NCBI GenBank assembly: GCA_050942695.1
Contig: JBMNNU010000125.1
Span: forward strand, 1 to 9,088
DNA: 9,088 nucleotides
Direction: 5' to 3'
Source: JBMNNU01 sp050942695
GTDB lineage: Bacteria; Chloroflexota; UBA6077
In this document: in pieces, positions 1 to 7,018 of the stretch
How positions within the stretch are numbered: the first letter of the stretch is position 1
How the letters are laid out: each line of letters starts with the position of its first letter
The notes under the pieces: generated by a model
Told to the model about the DNA's origin: nothing
What the model saw: only the letters and a program-made list of their open reading frames with translations
The model's database searches: none
Program-made: the position numbers and the translations under genes

Positions 1-10
1 ACCGTCCTTA

Positions 11-52
11 GGACTCAGGACTCAGGACCAACTATCCAGCACTCAGCACTAT
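11..52. repeat. Short tandem heptamer repeats (GGACTCA / GCACTCA)
   Basis: Two perfect tandem copies of GGACTCA lie at 11-17 and 18-24, followed by a partial copy, GGACCAA, at 25-31. A related unit, GCACTCA, is at 39-45 and continues into GCACTAT at 46-52. The two unit types differ at one base. The bases just before form a small inverted repeat (GTCCT at 4-8, AGGAC at 10-14). Such seven-base tandem repeats resemble dispersed intergenic heptamer repeats known in some bacterial genomes. The left end of the array may lie outside the window. A related three-unit tract occurs inside carA at 1642-1662. Confidence 0.6.
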
Positions 53-136
53 TATTCGAGTAGACAGCGGCAACCGGTTGGAATAGTATTAGCACCCGAT
101 TGATAAGGACACTAACCCGCCTTCTGAGGCCTCGAT

Positions 137-1018
137 ATGATCGGCGAACTTTCGGCGCTAGGGTCAGCTTTTTGCTGGGCGCTTGTCAGCATCCTTCTTC
201 GTAACCTTCAATATCGGATCAACACCATTTCCCTGAACGCTTTTCGTTCCATCGTCGCAGCCGTAATCACATTGATTGCTGTGGTTGTGACCGGCAAAAC
301 AGATGCCCTTGGCAACATCCCACCGCTAGCGCTTCTCTGCCTTGCCGTCTCCGTGCTGCTCGGCTTAGGATTGGGAGACACTCTCTTTTTCTACAGTATT
401 AAGATGATTGGGGTAGCACGAAGCCTACCGATCTCCAACGCCTATCCCATCTTCGCTGCTATCATCGCTTCGATTATTAACAACGAACCGATAACATCCA
501 GGTTCGTTGCGGGTACGCTCCTGGTGATGGTAGGTGTGCTTCTGGTGTTGATGCCTGGTCGGGCGCTGTTTAGCAGCAAGCAGGGGAGAGGGGGAAACGA
601 AAAGCTAGGAATTTTGCTCGGGCTAGGAGCCTCTATTCTCTGGGCTTGCGGCACCAACATTCTAAAGCTAGGAGCAGTGGAGGTGGATAGCCTCGTAGCC
701 AATACCGTTAGGTTAAGCTTGGCCGCTGTTGCGTTGACAGCAGTTGGTTTTATGAATCGGTCTGGCCTTCAGCTTAGAGCGTATCGAGGACGCCAGTTGT
801 TGGGGATTAGCGTTGCGGGCTTGATATCGGCCTTCTCAGCCTTAGCTTTCATGATATCCCTTCAGAGCATCGGAGCTGCAAAAACTGCAACCCTGACATC
901 CACTGCACCACTATTCGGAGTTCCTCTATCCTTGATAGCTGGTGAGAGGCTGAGCTGGCAAATCGTTTTGGGAAGCGCGATCTCGGTGGCGGGCATCTGG
1001 TTAGTAGTATCAACCTGA
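137..1018 (+). CDS. EamA/DMT-family transporter
   Basis: An inner-membrane carrier of the drug/metabolite transporter superfamily, 293 residues, the usual size for a ten-helix EamA protein. The sequence is almost wholly hydrophobic and shows two homologous halves: EamA repeat 1 at about residues 5-140 and repeat 2 at about 155-292, joined by a basic, Gly-rich cytoplasmic loop near residues 145-155. Family-like motifs are the GLGDTLFFYSIKMIGVARS stretch in repeat 1 and the SIGAAKTATLTSTAPLFGV stretch, followed by a GERLSW loop, in repeat 2. The ATG at 137 follows a weak GAGG ribosome site (126-129) that sits inside the palindrome GAGGCCTC. The substrate cannot be read from sequence; family members export amino acids, metabolites or drugs. 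A gap of 110 bases separates it from carA, so co-transcription is possible but not shown. Confidence 0.88.
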   Translation: MIGELSALGSAFCWALVSILLRNLQYRINTISLNAFRSIVAAVITLIAVVVTGKTDALGNIPPLALLCLAVSVLLGLGLGDTLFFYSIKMIGVARSLPISNAYPIFAAIIASIINNEPITSRFVAGTLLVMVGVLLVLMPGRALFSSKQGRGGNEKLGILLGLGASILWACGTNILKLGAVEVDSLVANTVRLSLAAVALTAVGFMNRSGLQLRAYRGRQLLGISVAGLISAFSALAFMISLQSIGAAKTATLTSTAPLFGVPLSLIAGERLSWQIVLGSAISVAGIWLVVST

Positions 1019-1116
1019 TATCATTGGAAGGGCTTTGTCATTTCCATGAAAGCTATCATCGTGCTATTCTTCTGCAGGCAAAAAAAGCCTACGGCGGTGA
1101 AAAACGCGGTTGTTTT

Positions 1117-1125
1117 AAGGGGAGC
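1117..1125 (+). promoter_or_regulatory. Ribosome-binding site that decides the carA start
   Basis: AAGGGGAGC lies a few bases before the ATG at 1129 and is a strong Shine-Dalgarno match. An in-frame TTG at 1024 would add 35 residues that have no counterpart in CarA proteins, and it lacks a comparable site. The 1129 start places the conserved DG-x2-F-x-G motif about nine residues from the N terminus, as is normal for CarA. Confidence 0.75.
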
Positions 1126-1128
1126 TTA

Positions 1129-2241
1129 ATGCCAGGGTGTGTTGTATTAATAGACGGAAGCTGTTTTAAGGGAACCAGATTTGGATCGCGAGACCCGGTG
1201 GTCGGGGAAATCGCGCTCTATACAGGGGTAGTTGGCTGGCAAGAGGTGCTTACTGATCCCGCTTACGCCGGCAAGATAGTAGTTTTCACCTACCCTCATG
1301 TCGGGAATTATGGCGTAAACGATGAAGATATGGAATCTTCTGAGATCACGGTCAAGGGGATCGTAGTCCGAGATTTGGCTAGATTTTACTCCAACTTCAG
1401 GGCTCAATGCGATTTCCGCTCCTGGGTTGAAGCCAAAGGGATAGCCGGGTTGGCGGGTGTCGACACTCGCGCCATAATGGTACATACCCGCGATCACGGC
1501 GGCGGGATCGCAGCTATAGCCGCAAACGAGCCCGAAGCTCGGAAAGCTATGCGGGAATCCGGTTCTCCCTTCGATCGGAACCTCGTGTCCGAGGTGCAGG
1601 GCTTCTGCCGACCGCCAGAGACGTGGGGAGAGGCTGTAGCAGCACTCGGCACTCAGCACATCCGACTCGCGGTACTGGACCTAGGCGGGAAATACTCACT
1701 TTATCGCCAGTTTGCCGAGCTTGGATGCTCACTGCAAATTTTCCCATGGGACACCAGCGCCGAGACCATCCTGGCATCTGGCGCGTCTGGGCTACTACTC
1801 CCTCCAGGGCCTGGGGATCCTAACAGGCTCGGCACAGTCGTGAACCAGGTAAACCGGTTACTGGGAAAACTGCCGATACTGGGCATCGGGCTGGGCTTCC
1901 AACTGCTGGCTTTGGCGCTGGGGGCAGTTGTTACTCGACTCAAGGCGGGCCGCCACGGGGTTAACTACCCGATACGCTCTACCCGTGGCGAACCTTCACT
2001 TATTGCCGCCTGCCATCACTCGTTTGCAGTGGCTGCAGAACCGTTACCAGCCGGCGTAACAGTCACATATACACACATCAACGAAGGCACTCCCATGGGT
2101 ATCGAAGCCCTAGGCCTGAACGCCTGGGGATATCAGTTCCATCCAGGCCGTGATATCGACAATCGCCCCTCCCCGCTGTTAGCACAATTCGTCGAATCGT
2201 GTCTTACTCCAACCTCGATAGAGGATGAAGACCATGCCTAA
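1129..2241 (+). CDS. carA: Carbamoyl phosphate synthase small subunit, glutaminase site degenerate
   Basis: CarA normally hydrolyses glutamine and passes ammonia to CarB. The 370-residue length fits the family. The N-terminal CPSase small-subunit domain covers about residues 1-150 (DGSCFKG, LTDPAY, YPHVGNYG, VDTRA) and a class I glutamine amidotransferase fold covers about 195-365 (PPGPGDP, LLALALGA, QFHPG). The catalytic Cys of the family GICLGHQ motif is Gly254 (GIGLGFQ; codon GGG at 1888-1890). His338 is kept, but the Glu two residues later is Gly340. Judged against E. coli CarA from memory, glutamine-pocket positions also differ: Ser47 to Ala45, His272 to Phe257, Asn311 to His296, Gly313 to Ser298. 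The frame is open throughout and carB overlaps its end by 8 bases, so this is not an ordinary pseudogene. I infer a structural subunit without glutaminase activity, supporting ammonia-dependent synthesis. The family call is sure; loss of glutaminase is likely. Confidence 0.93.
   Translation: MPGCVVLIDGSCFKGTRFGSRDPVVGEIALYTGVVGWQEVLTDPAYAGKIVVFTYPHVGNYGVNDEDMESSEITVKGIVVRDLARFYSNFRAQCDFRSWVEAKGIAGLAGVDTRAIMVHTRDHGGGIAAIAANEPEARKAMRESGSPFDRNLVSEVQGFCRPPETWGEAVAALGTQHIRLAVLDLGGKYSLYRQFAELGCSLQIFPWDTSAETILASGASGLLLPPGPGDPNRLGTVVNQVNRLLGKLPILGIGLGFQLLALALGAVVTRLKAGRHGVNYPIRSTRGEPSLIAACHHSFAVAAEPLPAGVTVTYTHINEGTPMGIEALGLNAWGYQFHPGRDIDNRPSPLLAQFVESCLTPTSIEDEDHA
1642..1662 (+). repeat. Three in-frame heptamer units inside the carA interdomain linker
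   Basis: GCACTCG, GCACTCA and GCACATC follow one another at 1642-1648, 1649-1655 and 1656-1662. The unit matches the GCACTCA/GGACTCA heptamers near the window's left end. Three heptamers equal 21 bases, or seven codons (ALGTQHI), so the frame is preserved. The tract falls in the variable linker between the N-terminal domain and the glutaminase-like domain, where extra residues would be tolerated. Confidence 0.45.
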
Positions 2242-5200
2242 GAGAACTGACATCCGCAAGGTTTTGATGATCGGATCCGGGCCTATAGTTGTCGGTCAAG
2301 CCTGCGAGTTCGACTATTCGGGAAGCCAGGCGTGCAAGGCGCTGAAGGAGGAGGGATACGAAGTTGTCTTGATCAACTCCAATCCCGCCACCATCATGAC
2401 AGACACCGTAATGGCAGATCGAACGTACATCGAGCCGATTACCGCCGAAGTGATCGAGAAGATTATCGAAAGGGAGCGCCCTGACGCGATAATCCCAACC
2501 CTAGGTGGACAAACCGGCTTGAACGTAGCCGTGTTTCTGGAACGGCAGGGGGTGTATAAAAAGTATGGCGTAGAGGTGCTTGGCGCCGACCCGGAGGCAA
2601 TTACCCGCGCAGAGGACCGAGATGAGTTCAAGAAGGCGATGCAGGAGATAGGAGTAGGGGTGCCTGCGAGCGGGATCGCTACCTCGGTGCAGGAGGGAAT
2701 GGAGATTGGCCTCTCCATCGGCTTCCCCCTCATCCTGCGGCCCGCCTTTACCTTGGGTGGCACAGGAGGCTCCACCGTCTATAACCGAGAGGAGTTAGAA
2801 GCATACCTGCACAAAGCGCTAGACATCTCTCCCGTGCATCAGGTGCTCGTGGAGCGATCGGTCCAGGGCTGGAAAGAGATCGAGTTCGAGGTGATGCGCG
2901 ACTGCGTGGATAACGTCATCGTCGTCACCTCTATGGAAAACGTTGATCCCATGGGGGTTCATACGGGGGATTCGGTAGTAGTAGCCCCATCTCAGACCCT
3001 GTCGGCTCCTGAGTACGCCGAGTATGTGCGACTTAGCAAGAAGATAATCCGCAAGATAGGGATAAAAGGCGGAGGCGCCAACATTCAGTTCGCGGGGAAT
3101 CCCAAAACGGGTGAGATCGTGATAATAGAGGTGAACCCTCGGTTGTCCCGAAGTTCCGCCCTAGCCAGCAAGGCCACCGGGTTTCCGATCGCCCGTATCG
3201 CCACGAAACTGGCGGTAGGATACACGCTGGAAGAGATTTTCAACTCCGTCACCGGCTGCTCACGCACCTTCTTCGAGCCAACCGTCGACTATTGCGTCTT
3301 TAAAATTAGTCGCTTCACCTTCGAGAAGTTCCCTACGGCTGAGAAGGTAATCAACACATCCATGAAGTCGGTAGGGGAGGCCATGGCCATCGGCCGGACC
3401 TTCAAGGAGGCGCTGCAGAAGGGAGTCCGATCACTTGAGATCGGCCGTTACGGGTTGGGAGATGACGGCAAGGGTGTAGCTCTCGAGATTCGGCAGAACA
3501 AAGAGCTGATCAGGCAGAAGCTGCAGGTGCCCAACGACGAGAGATTGTTCTACATCCGCTACGCCTACGAGGCGGGTATGACCACCGAAGATATCAACTC
3601 CCTCTCCCATATCGATCCCTGGTTTCTAGAAAACATCCGCGAGTTGGGCGACCGATCAGCCGAGCTTAGGCGCTATACTGGGAGAATCGAGGAGATCCCT
3701 GATGATCTGCTACGGCAGGCCAAAGCTGACGGTTTCTCAGACCGGCAACTAGCTTTCCTGACGAGGACGACGGAGGAGCAGGTCTACGAACTCCGGCACA
3801 GGAGAGGGATTCGCCCCACATATAAGCTTGTAGATACCTGCGCCGGGGAACTGAATGCTGCAAAGCCCTATTTCTACTCCACCTACGAGCAGTTAGACGA
3901 AAACAGGGTCACTGACAATCCCAAAAAGGTCATCGTCCTCTCAGGTGGGCCAAACCGCATAGGCCAGGGTATAGAGTTCGACTACTGCTGTAGCCACGCC
4001 GTTTTCGCCCTGAAGGAGATGGGCTACGAGGCGATAATTATCAACTCCAATCCAGAGACGGTATCTACCGACTACGATACGAGCGATAAGCTGTACTTCG
4101 AGCCGCTGACGCGTGAGGATGTGCTGGAGATCGTGGAGGTGGAGAAGCCGGAGGGGGTCATCGTGCAGTTGGGAGGCCAAACACCTCTCAACCTGGCGGT
4201 TCCATTGGAGAAAGCTGGGGTACGGATACTTGGGACATCCCCAGATGCTATCGATCGCGCCGAAGATCGAGAGCGATTCAAACAGGTGTTGGAGAAATTG
4301 CATTTGACCCAACCGGCCAACGGCACCGCCTTCTCCTTCGAGGAGGCCAGAAATGTAGCCGCGGACATCGGCTATCCTGTAGTGGTGCGTCCGAGCTATG
4401 TGCTGGGCGGCCGGGCAATGGAGATCGTCTACGACGATCTCGAGCTGCAGGAGTTTATGGCAAAAGCAGCCGAGGCCTCGCCGGAGCACCCGATACTGAT
4501 CGACAAGTTCCTGGAGGACGCCATCGAGGTTGACGTAGACTGCGTCGCAGACGGGACCGATGTCGTGCTGGGGGGGATTATGGAGCATATCGAGATGGCC
4601 GGCGTCCACTCCGGCGACTCAGCCTGCTGCCTGCCACCCTTCTCCCTCACTGAGGCTCAGATCGATGAGATCCGCAAGCAGACAGTTGCGATGGCGCTTG
4701 AGCTGGGGGTCAAGGGCCTGATGAATGTACAGTACGCCATAAGAAATAACGTTCTGTATGTTCTGGAAGTGAACCCCCGAGCATCGCGCACGGTGCCTTA
4801 TGTGTCGAAGGTCACCGGGGTCCCTTTAGCGAAGATCGCCACACAGGTCATGTGCGGTCGAACGCTGAAGGAGATCGGGTTTACCCAAGAAGTAAAGTTC
4901 GACCACGTAGGGGTCAAAGAGGCAGTTTTTCCTTTCTCTCGATTTCCAGGGGTGGATGCAGTGCTGGGGCCGGAGATGAAATCGACCGGCGAGGTAATGG
5001 GTATCGACTCCGACTTCGGCGTTGCTTACGCTAAGAGTCAGATGGCAGCAGGTTGCTCGCTCCCAACCAGCGGGACAGTATTCTTCTCCCTGAAAAACAT
5101 GGACAAACGGCCTGCTCTCTTCTTAGTGAAGCGAATGGTGGACCTGGGTTTCAAGGTCGTAGCCACCGAGGGGACGGCCCGCTTTCTCCGAAGCCAGGGG

Positions 5201-5494
5201 ATCGACGTGGATGCAGTGAACAAGGTGAGCAGCGGGGTTAGGCCAAACATCGTAGACATGATCAAAAACCACGAGATCCAACTGATCGTTAACACCCCAT
5301 CAGGGAAACACCCGCGACAGGACGAGGTATCCATTCGATCTACAGCCGTTCTCTACGGTGTGCCGCTCATCACAACCCTTCAGGGCGCCTCGGCAGCGGT
5401 TGTTGGAATCGAACGGCTGATCAAGAAGGGTTTGGCCGTAAAGACGATCCAGGAATATCACTCCGAGGTACATGGTCGCCCATCTCTGGCATAG
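2234..5494 (+). CDS. carB: Carbamoyl phosphate synthase large subunit
   Basis: CarB makes carbamoyl phosphate from bicarbonate, ammonia and two ATP in the cytoplasm, for pyrimidine and arginine synthesis. The start chosen (MPKRTDIRK, as in E. coli CarB) gives 1086 residues, close to the usual 1070-1080. Two homologous synthetase halves are visible. The carboxyphosphate half covers about residues 1-400 (GSGPIVVGQACEFDYSG, RPAFTLGGTGGS, EVNPRLSRSSALASKATG). A helical oligomerisation region follows to about 550. The carbamoyl-phosphate half begins at about 562 (GGPNRIGQGIEFDYCC, VRPSYVLGGRAMEIVYDD, EVNPRASRTVPYVSKVTG). A C-terminal MGS-like allosteric domain runs from about 945 (ATEGTARFL, NTPSGKHP). 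All nucleotide and metal-binding signatures I can judge are intact, in contrast to CarA. The first eight bases overlap the end of carA, indicating translational coupling. An alternative ATG at 2225 would add three residues, but the GAGG at 2221-2224 favours 2234. Confidence 0.97.
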   Translation: MPKRTDIRKVLMIGSGPIVVGQACEFDYSGSQACKALKEEGYEVVLINSNPATIMTDTVMADRTYIEPITAEVIEKIIERERPDAIIPTLGGQTGLNVAVFLERQGVYKKYGVEVLGADPEAITRAEDRDEFKKAMQEIGVGVPASGIATSVQEGMEIGLSIGFPLILRPAFTLGGTGGSTVYNREELEAYLHKALDISPVHQVLVERSVQGWKEIEFEVMRDCVDNVIVVTSMENVDPMGVHTGDSVVVAPSQTLSAPEYAEYVRLSKKIIRKIGIKGGGANIQFAGNPKTGEIVIIEVNPRLSRSSALASKATGFPIARIATKLAVGYTLEEIFNSVTGCSRTFFEPTVDYCVFKISRFTFEKFPTAEKVINTSMKSVGEAMAIGRTFKEALQKGVRSLEIGRYGLGDDGKGVALEIRQNKELIRQKLQVPNDERLFYIRYAYEAGMTTEDINSLSHIDPWFLENIRELGDRSAELRRYTGRIEEIPDDLLRQAKADGFSDRQLAFLTRTTEEQVYELRHRRGIRPTYKLVDTCAGELNAAKPYFYSTYEQLDENRVTDNPKKVIVLSGGPNRIGQGIEFDYCCSHAVFALKEMGYEAIIINSNPETVSTDYDTSDKLYFEPLTREDVLEIVEVEKPEGVIVQLGGQTPLNLAVPLEKAGVRILGTSPDAIDRAEDRERFKQVLEKLHLTQPANGTAFSFEEARNVAADIGYPVVVRPSYVLGGRAMEIVYDDLELQEFMAKAAEASPEHPILIDKFLEDAIEVDVDCVADGTDVVLGGIMEHIEMAGVHSGDSACCLPPFSLTEAQIDEIRKQTVAMALELGVKGLMNVQYAIRNNVLYVLEVNPRASRTVPYVSKVTGVPLAKIATQVMCGRTLKEIGFTQEVKFDHVGVKEAVFPFSRFPGVDAVLGPEMKSTGEVMGIDSDFGVAYAKSQMAAGCSLPTSGTVFFSLKNMDKRPALFLVKRMVDLGFKVVATEGTARFLRSQGIDVDAVNKVSSGVRPNIVDMIKNHEIQLIVNTPSGKHPRQDEVSIRSTAVLYGVPLITTLQGASAAVVGIERLIKKGLAVKTIQEYHSEVHGRPSLA

Positions 5495-5521
5495 CTTCTG
5501 ATACAACTAACAACCATAGAC

Positions 5522-5549
5522 GCAGCCGCGCCCCTTCAAGTGCGGCTGC
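5522..5549 (+). terminator. GC-rich stem-loop after carB, terminator-like without a T-run
   Basis: GCAGCCGC at 5522-5529 pairs perfectly with GCGGCTGC at 5542-5549 around a 12-base loop, 27 bases after the carB stop codon. The position and an 8-bp GC-rich stem fit a transcript end or a 3' stabilising hairpin. No T-tract follows (the next bases are AAGATCTG), so classic intrinsic termination is doubtful. Confidence 0.35.
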
Positions 5550-5571
5550 AAGATCTGTGTGCGCGATCCTA

Positions 5572-5583
5572 CCGCAATTGCGG
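5572..5583. repeat. Perfect 12-base palindrome
   Basis: CCGCAATTGCGG is a perfect palindrome 77 bases after the carB stop. It could be a protein-binding dyad or form a small hairpin. No regulator in the window points to its function. Confidence 0.4.
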
Positions 5584-5658
5584 AAGGGTTGCGTCCCAGA
5601 TTACGGGCTCGATTATTGTACCCGTCGCCCGACGCTAAAGCGATCGGCCTGATCCATT

Positions 5659-5705
5659 ATGATGATCGTTGACTAAATAATCGCTATTTTGTAAACGACC
5701 ATAAT
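5659..5705. promoter_or_regulatory. Candidate operator/promoter of the MFS gene: imperfect inverted repeat with AT-rich centre
   Basis: The left arm ATGATGATCGTTGAC (5659-5673) matches the reverse complement of the right arm GTAAACGACCATAAT (5691-5705) at 12 of 15 positions. The two arms are separated by a 17-base AT-rich spacer. A TTGACT, close to the -35 consensus, overlaps the left arm at 5669-5674. A hexamer 17 bases further on, TAAACG at 5692-5697, is only a poor -10 match. A dyad over promoter-like DNA 78 bases before an exporter gene is typical of a repressor site, but no regulator gene is present here and this remains an inference. Confidence 0.35.
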
Positions 5706-5782
5706 AGCCAGGCGTCGAAACCAATGATTTTTCTGGAAATTGTGGCTCACCCGGCAGCGGCTATGGGAAGGACTCAGGTGAT

Positions 5783-7018
5783 ATGGCTGAAGGTAATATC
5801 GATCAACCTAAGGTGGAGTTGAGGCCATCACAGCAGCAAGAAACGAGCAAAGATAACGGCTTCAACACCGCTACCGTCCTGACCCTTGGTGCCGCTCATC
5901 TGGGACACGACACCTACACGGCCTTCCTTGCGCCGTTGCTGCCGCTCCTGATCGAGAAATTGAGCATACCGCTAGCAGCGGCGGGGATTCTCGCTTCCAT
6001 TTTCAGAGCAGGGTCGCTGATGCAGCCACTGATCGGGGCTTGGGCAGACCGAACCGATACCAAGTTCTTCGTCATTTGCACCCCTACCGTAACCGCGATC
6101 TGTATGAGCTGCCTGGGCTTGGCCCCAAGCTATCTAGCTCTAGTCGTGCTGTTGGCGTTGGCGGGGCTCAGCCACGCCTCTTTCCACCCTGCATCTGCAG
6201 CGACGGTAACCCGCATGAGCGGCCGCACCTGGGGCAAAGGCACCTCCATCTACATGACCGGCGGAAAGTTGGGGTTCACCCTCGGGCCACTCTTCATAGC
6301 CTCACTGGTTACCTGGTTGGGGTTGGAGATGAGCTGTGTGGCAGCTATACCGGGAGTATTCGTTTCGCTGCTGCTTTACTGGCGCTTGAGAAACACCGAA
6401 ACGAGACAGCCCAGTAAAACCGCCAAACCCAGCATCTGGAAAGAAATGATGGCTCAGCGCCGATCGCTGTTACTCCTTTCGGGGTTCGTGTTCTTCCGTT
6501 CCACAGCAATGATCAGCTTTTCCACTTTTTACCCCACTTTCCTCACCAACGAGGGCATGACGATCCTGTTCGCCGGTTTCGCCATGACTGTGTACCAGTT
6601 AGGGGGCGCTATGGGGGCACTGGGAGGAGGGATACTCTCGGATATGAAGGGTCGGAAAACGACGCTGGTGGTGTCTCAGTTGCTCTCAGGCCCTCTCCTG
6701 TACTTTGCACTCCAATCCCCTGAGTCGACAGGAGGACTCGCGGTGCTAGCTATGGGCGGCGCTATGATCTCCAGCGCAACCCCCGTGCAGTTGGCGCTGT
6801 TCCAGGAGCTGATGCCCAACAATCGCAGTACCGCGTCCGGGATCTGGTCTCTGCTCTCTTTCGAGGGCTCGCTCGCCACGGTGATCGTAGTTGGATTCCT
6901 GGCCGACTGGCTAGGTTTAGGGCCAGCTCTGGGTATTAGCGTCCTAGCATCGATGCTATCCATACCATTTATCCTCGGTGTTCCTGAGACGAGGAAAACC
7001 CAGGCGGCCGATCGATGA
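5783..7018 (+). CDS. MFS exporter, fosmidomycin-resistance (FSR)-like
   Basis: A 411-residue major facilitator superfamily carrier, predicted to have twelve membrane helices after a polar, Gln-rich N-terminal tail of about 28 residues. The HLGHDTYTAFLAPLLPLL stretch at residues 39-56 is characteristic of fosmidomycin-resistance-type carriers. A motif-A-like GAWADR is at residues 85-90, and the equivalent loop of the second half carries GGGILSDMKGRK near residues 280-291. The SHASFHPASAATVTRMSG segment also fits the FSR group. Family members are proton-coupled exporters; the actual substrate is unknown here and drug resistance should not be assumed. The ATG at 5783 is preceded by GGGAAGGA at 5765-5772, with rather long spacing. 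The gene appears to be a single transcription unit set off by intergenic regions on both sides. Confidence 0.88.
   Translation: MAEGNIDQPKVELRPSQQQETSKDNGFNTATVLTLGAAHLGHDTYTAFLAPLLPLLIEKLSIPLAAAGILASIFRAGSLMQPLIGAWADRTDTKFFVICTPTVTAICMSCLGLAPSYLALVVLLALAGLSHASFHPASAATVTRMSGRTWGKGTSIYMTGGKLGFTLGPLFIASLVTWLGLEMSCVAAIPGVFVSLLLYWRLRNTETRQPSKTAKPSIWKEMMAQRRSLLLLSGFVFFRSTAMISFSTFYPTFLTNEGMTILFAGFAMTVYQLGGAMGALGGGILSDMKGRKTTLVVSQLLSGPLLYFALQSPESTGGLAVLAMGGAMISSATPVQLALFQELMPNNRSTASGIWSLLSFEGSLATVIVVGFLADWLGLGPALGISVLASMLSIPFILGVPETRKTQAADR

Larger units (their letters stand above)
5495..5782. other. Intergenic region between carB and the MFS gene, rich in inverted repeats
   Basis: These 288 bases hold no convincing gene. 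Three dyad elements are visible and listed separately: a GC-rich stem at 5522-5549, a perfect 12-base palindrome at 5572-5583 and a long imperfect inverted repeat at 5659-5705. The first two sit just downstream of carB and could end or stabilise its transcript. The third is AT-rich and better placed for a promoter or operator of the MFS gene. Neither GC-rich stem is followed by a T-run. The segment ends with a GGACTCAGG element at 5770-5778 overlapping the region of the MFS ribosome-binding site. Confidence 0.5.

Noticed and set aside
1024..1128. TTG-initiated 35-codon extension of CarA
   Set aside because: No matching family sequence and no good ribosome site, whereas the ATG at 1129 has AAGGGGAGC and gives a normal CarA N terminus.
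1019..1128. A PyrR-type attenuator or riboswitch before carA
   Set aside because: I see no PyrR binding-loop consensus and no terminator/antiterminator pair. The AGGC/GCCT mini-stem around seven A residues at 1077-1091 is too short to support a call.
1147..1659. A 170-codon open frame on the minus strand
   Set aside because: It is antisense to the conserved N-terminal domain of carA, with no ribosome site or protein motif of its own.
1129..2241. carA as a pseudogene
   Set aside because: The frame is open along the whole family length, the fold motifs are kept, the ribosome site is strong and carB overlaps its end; only the glutaminase residues are lost.
3941..4609. A 222-codon open frame on the minus strand
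   Set aside because: It lies wholly antisense to the highly conserved second half of carB and its translation shows no recognisable family; it is a shadow of carB codon use.
6040..6417. A 125-codon + strand frame inside the MFS gene
   Set aside because: It overlaps conserved MFS helices in another frame and its translation is low-complexity with no family resemblance.
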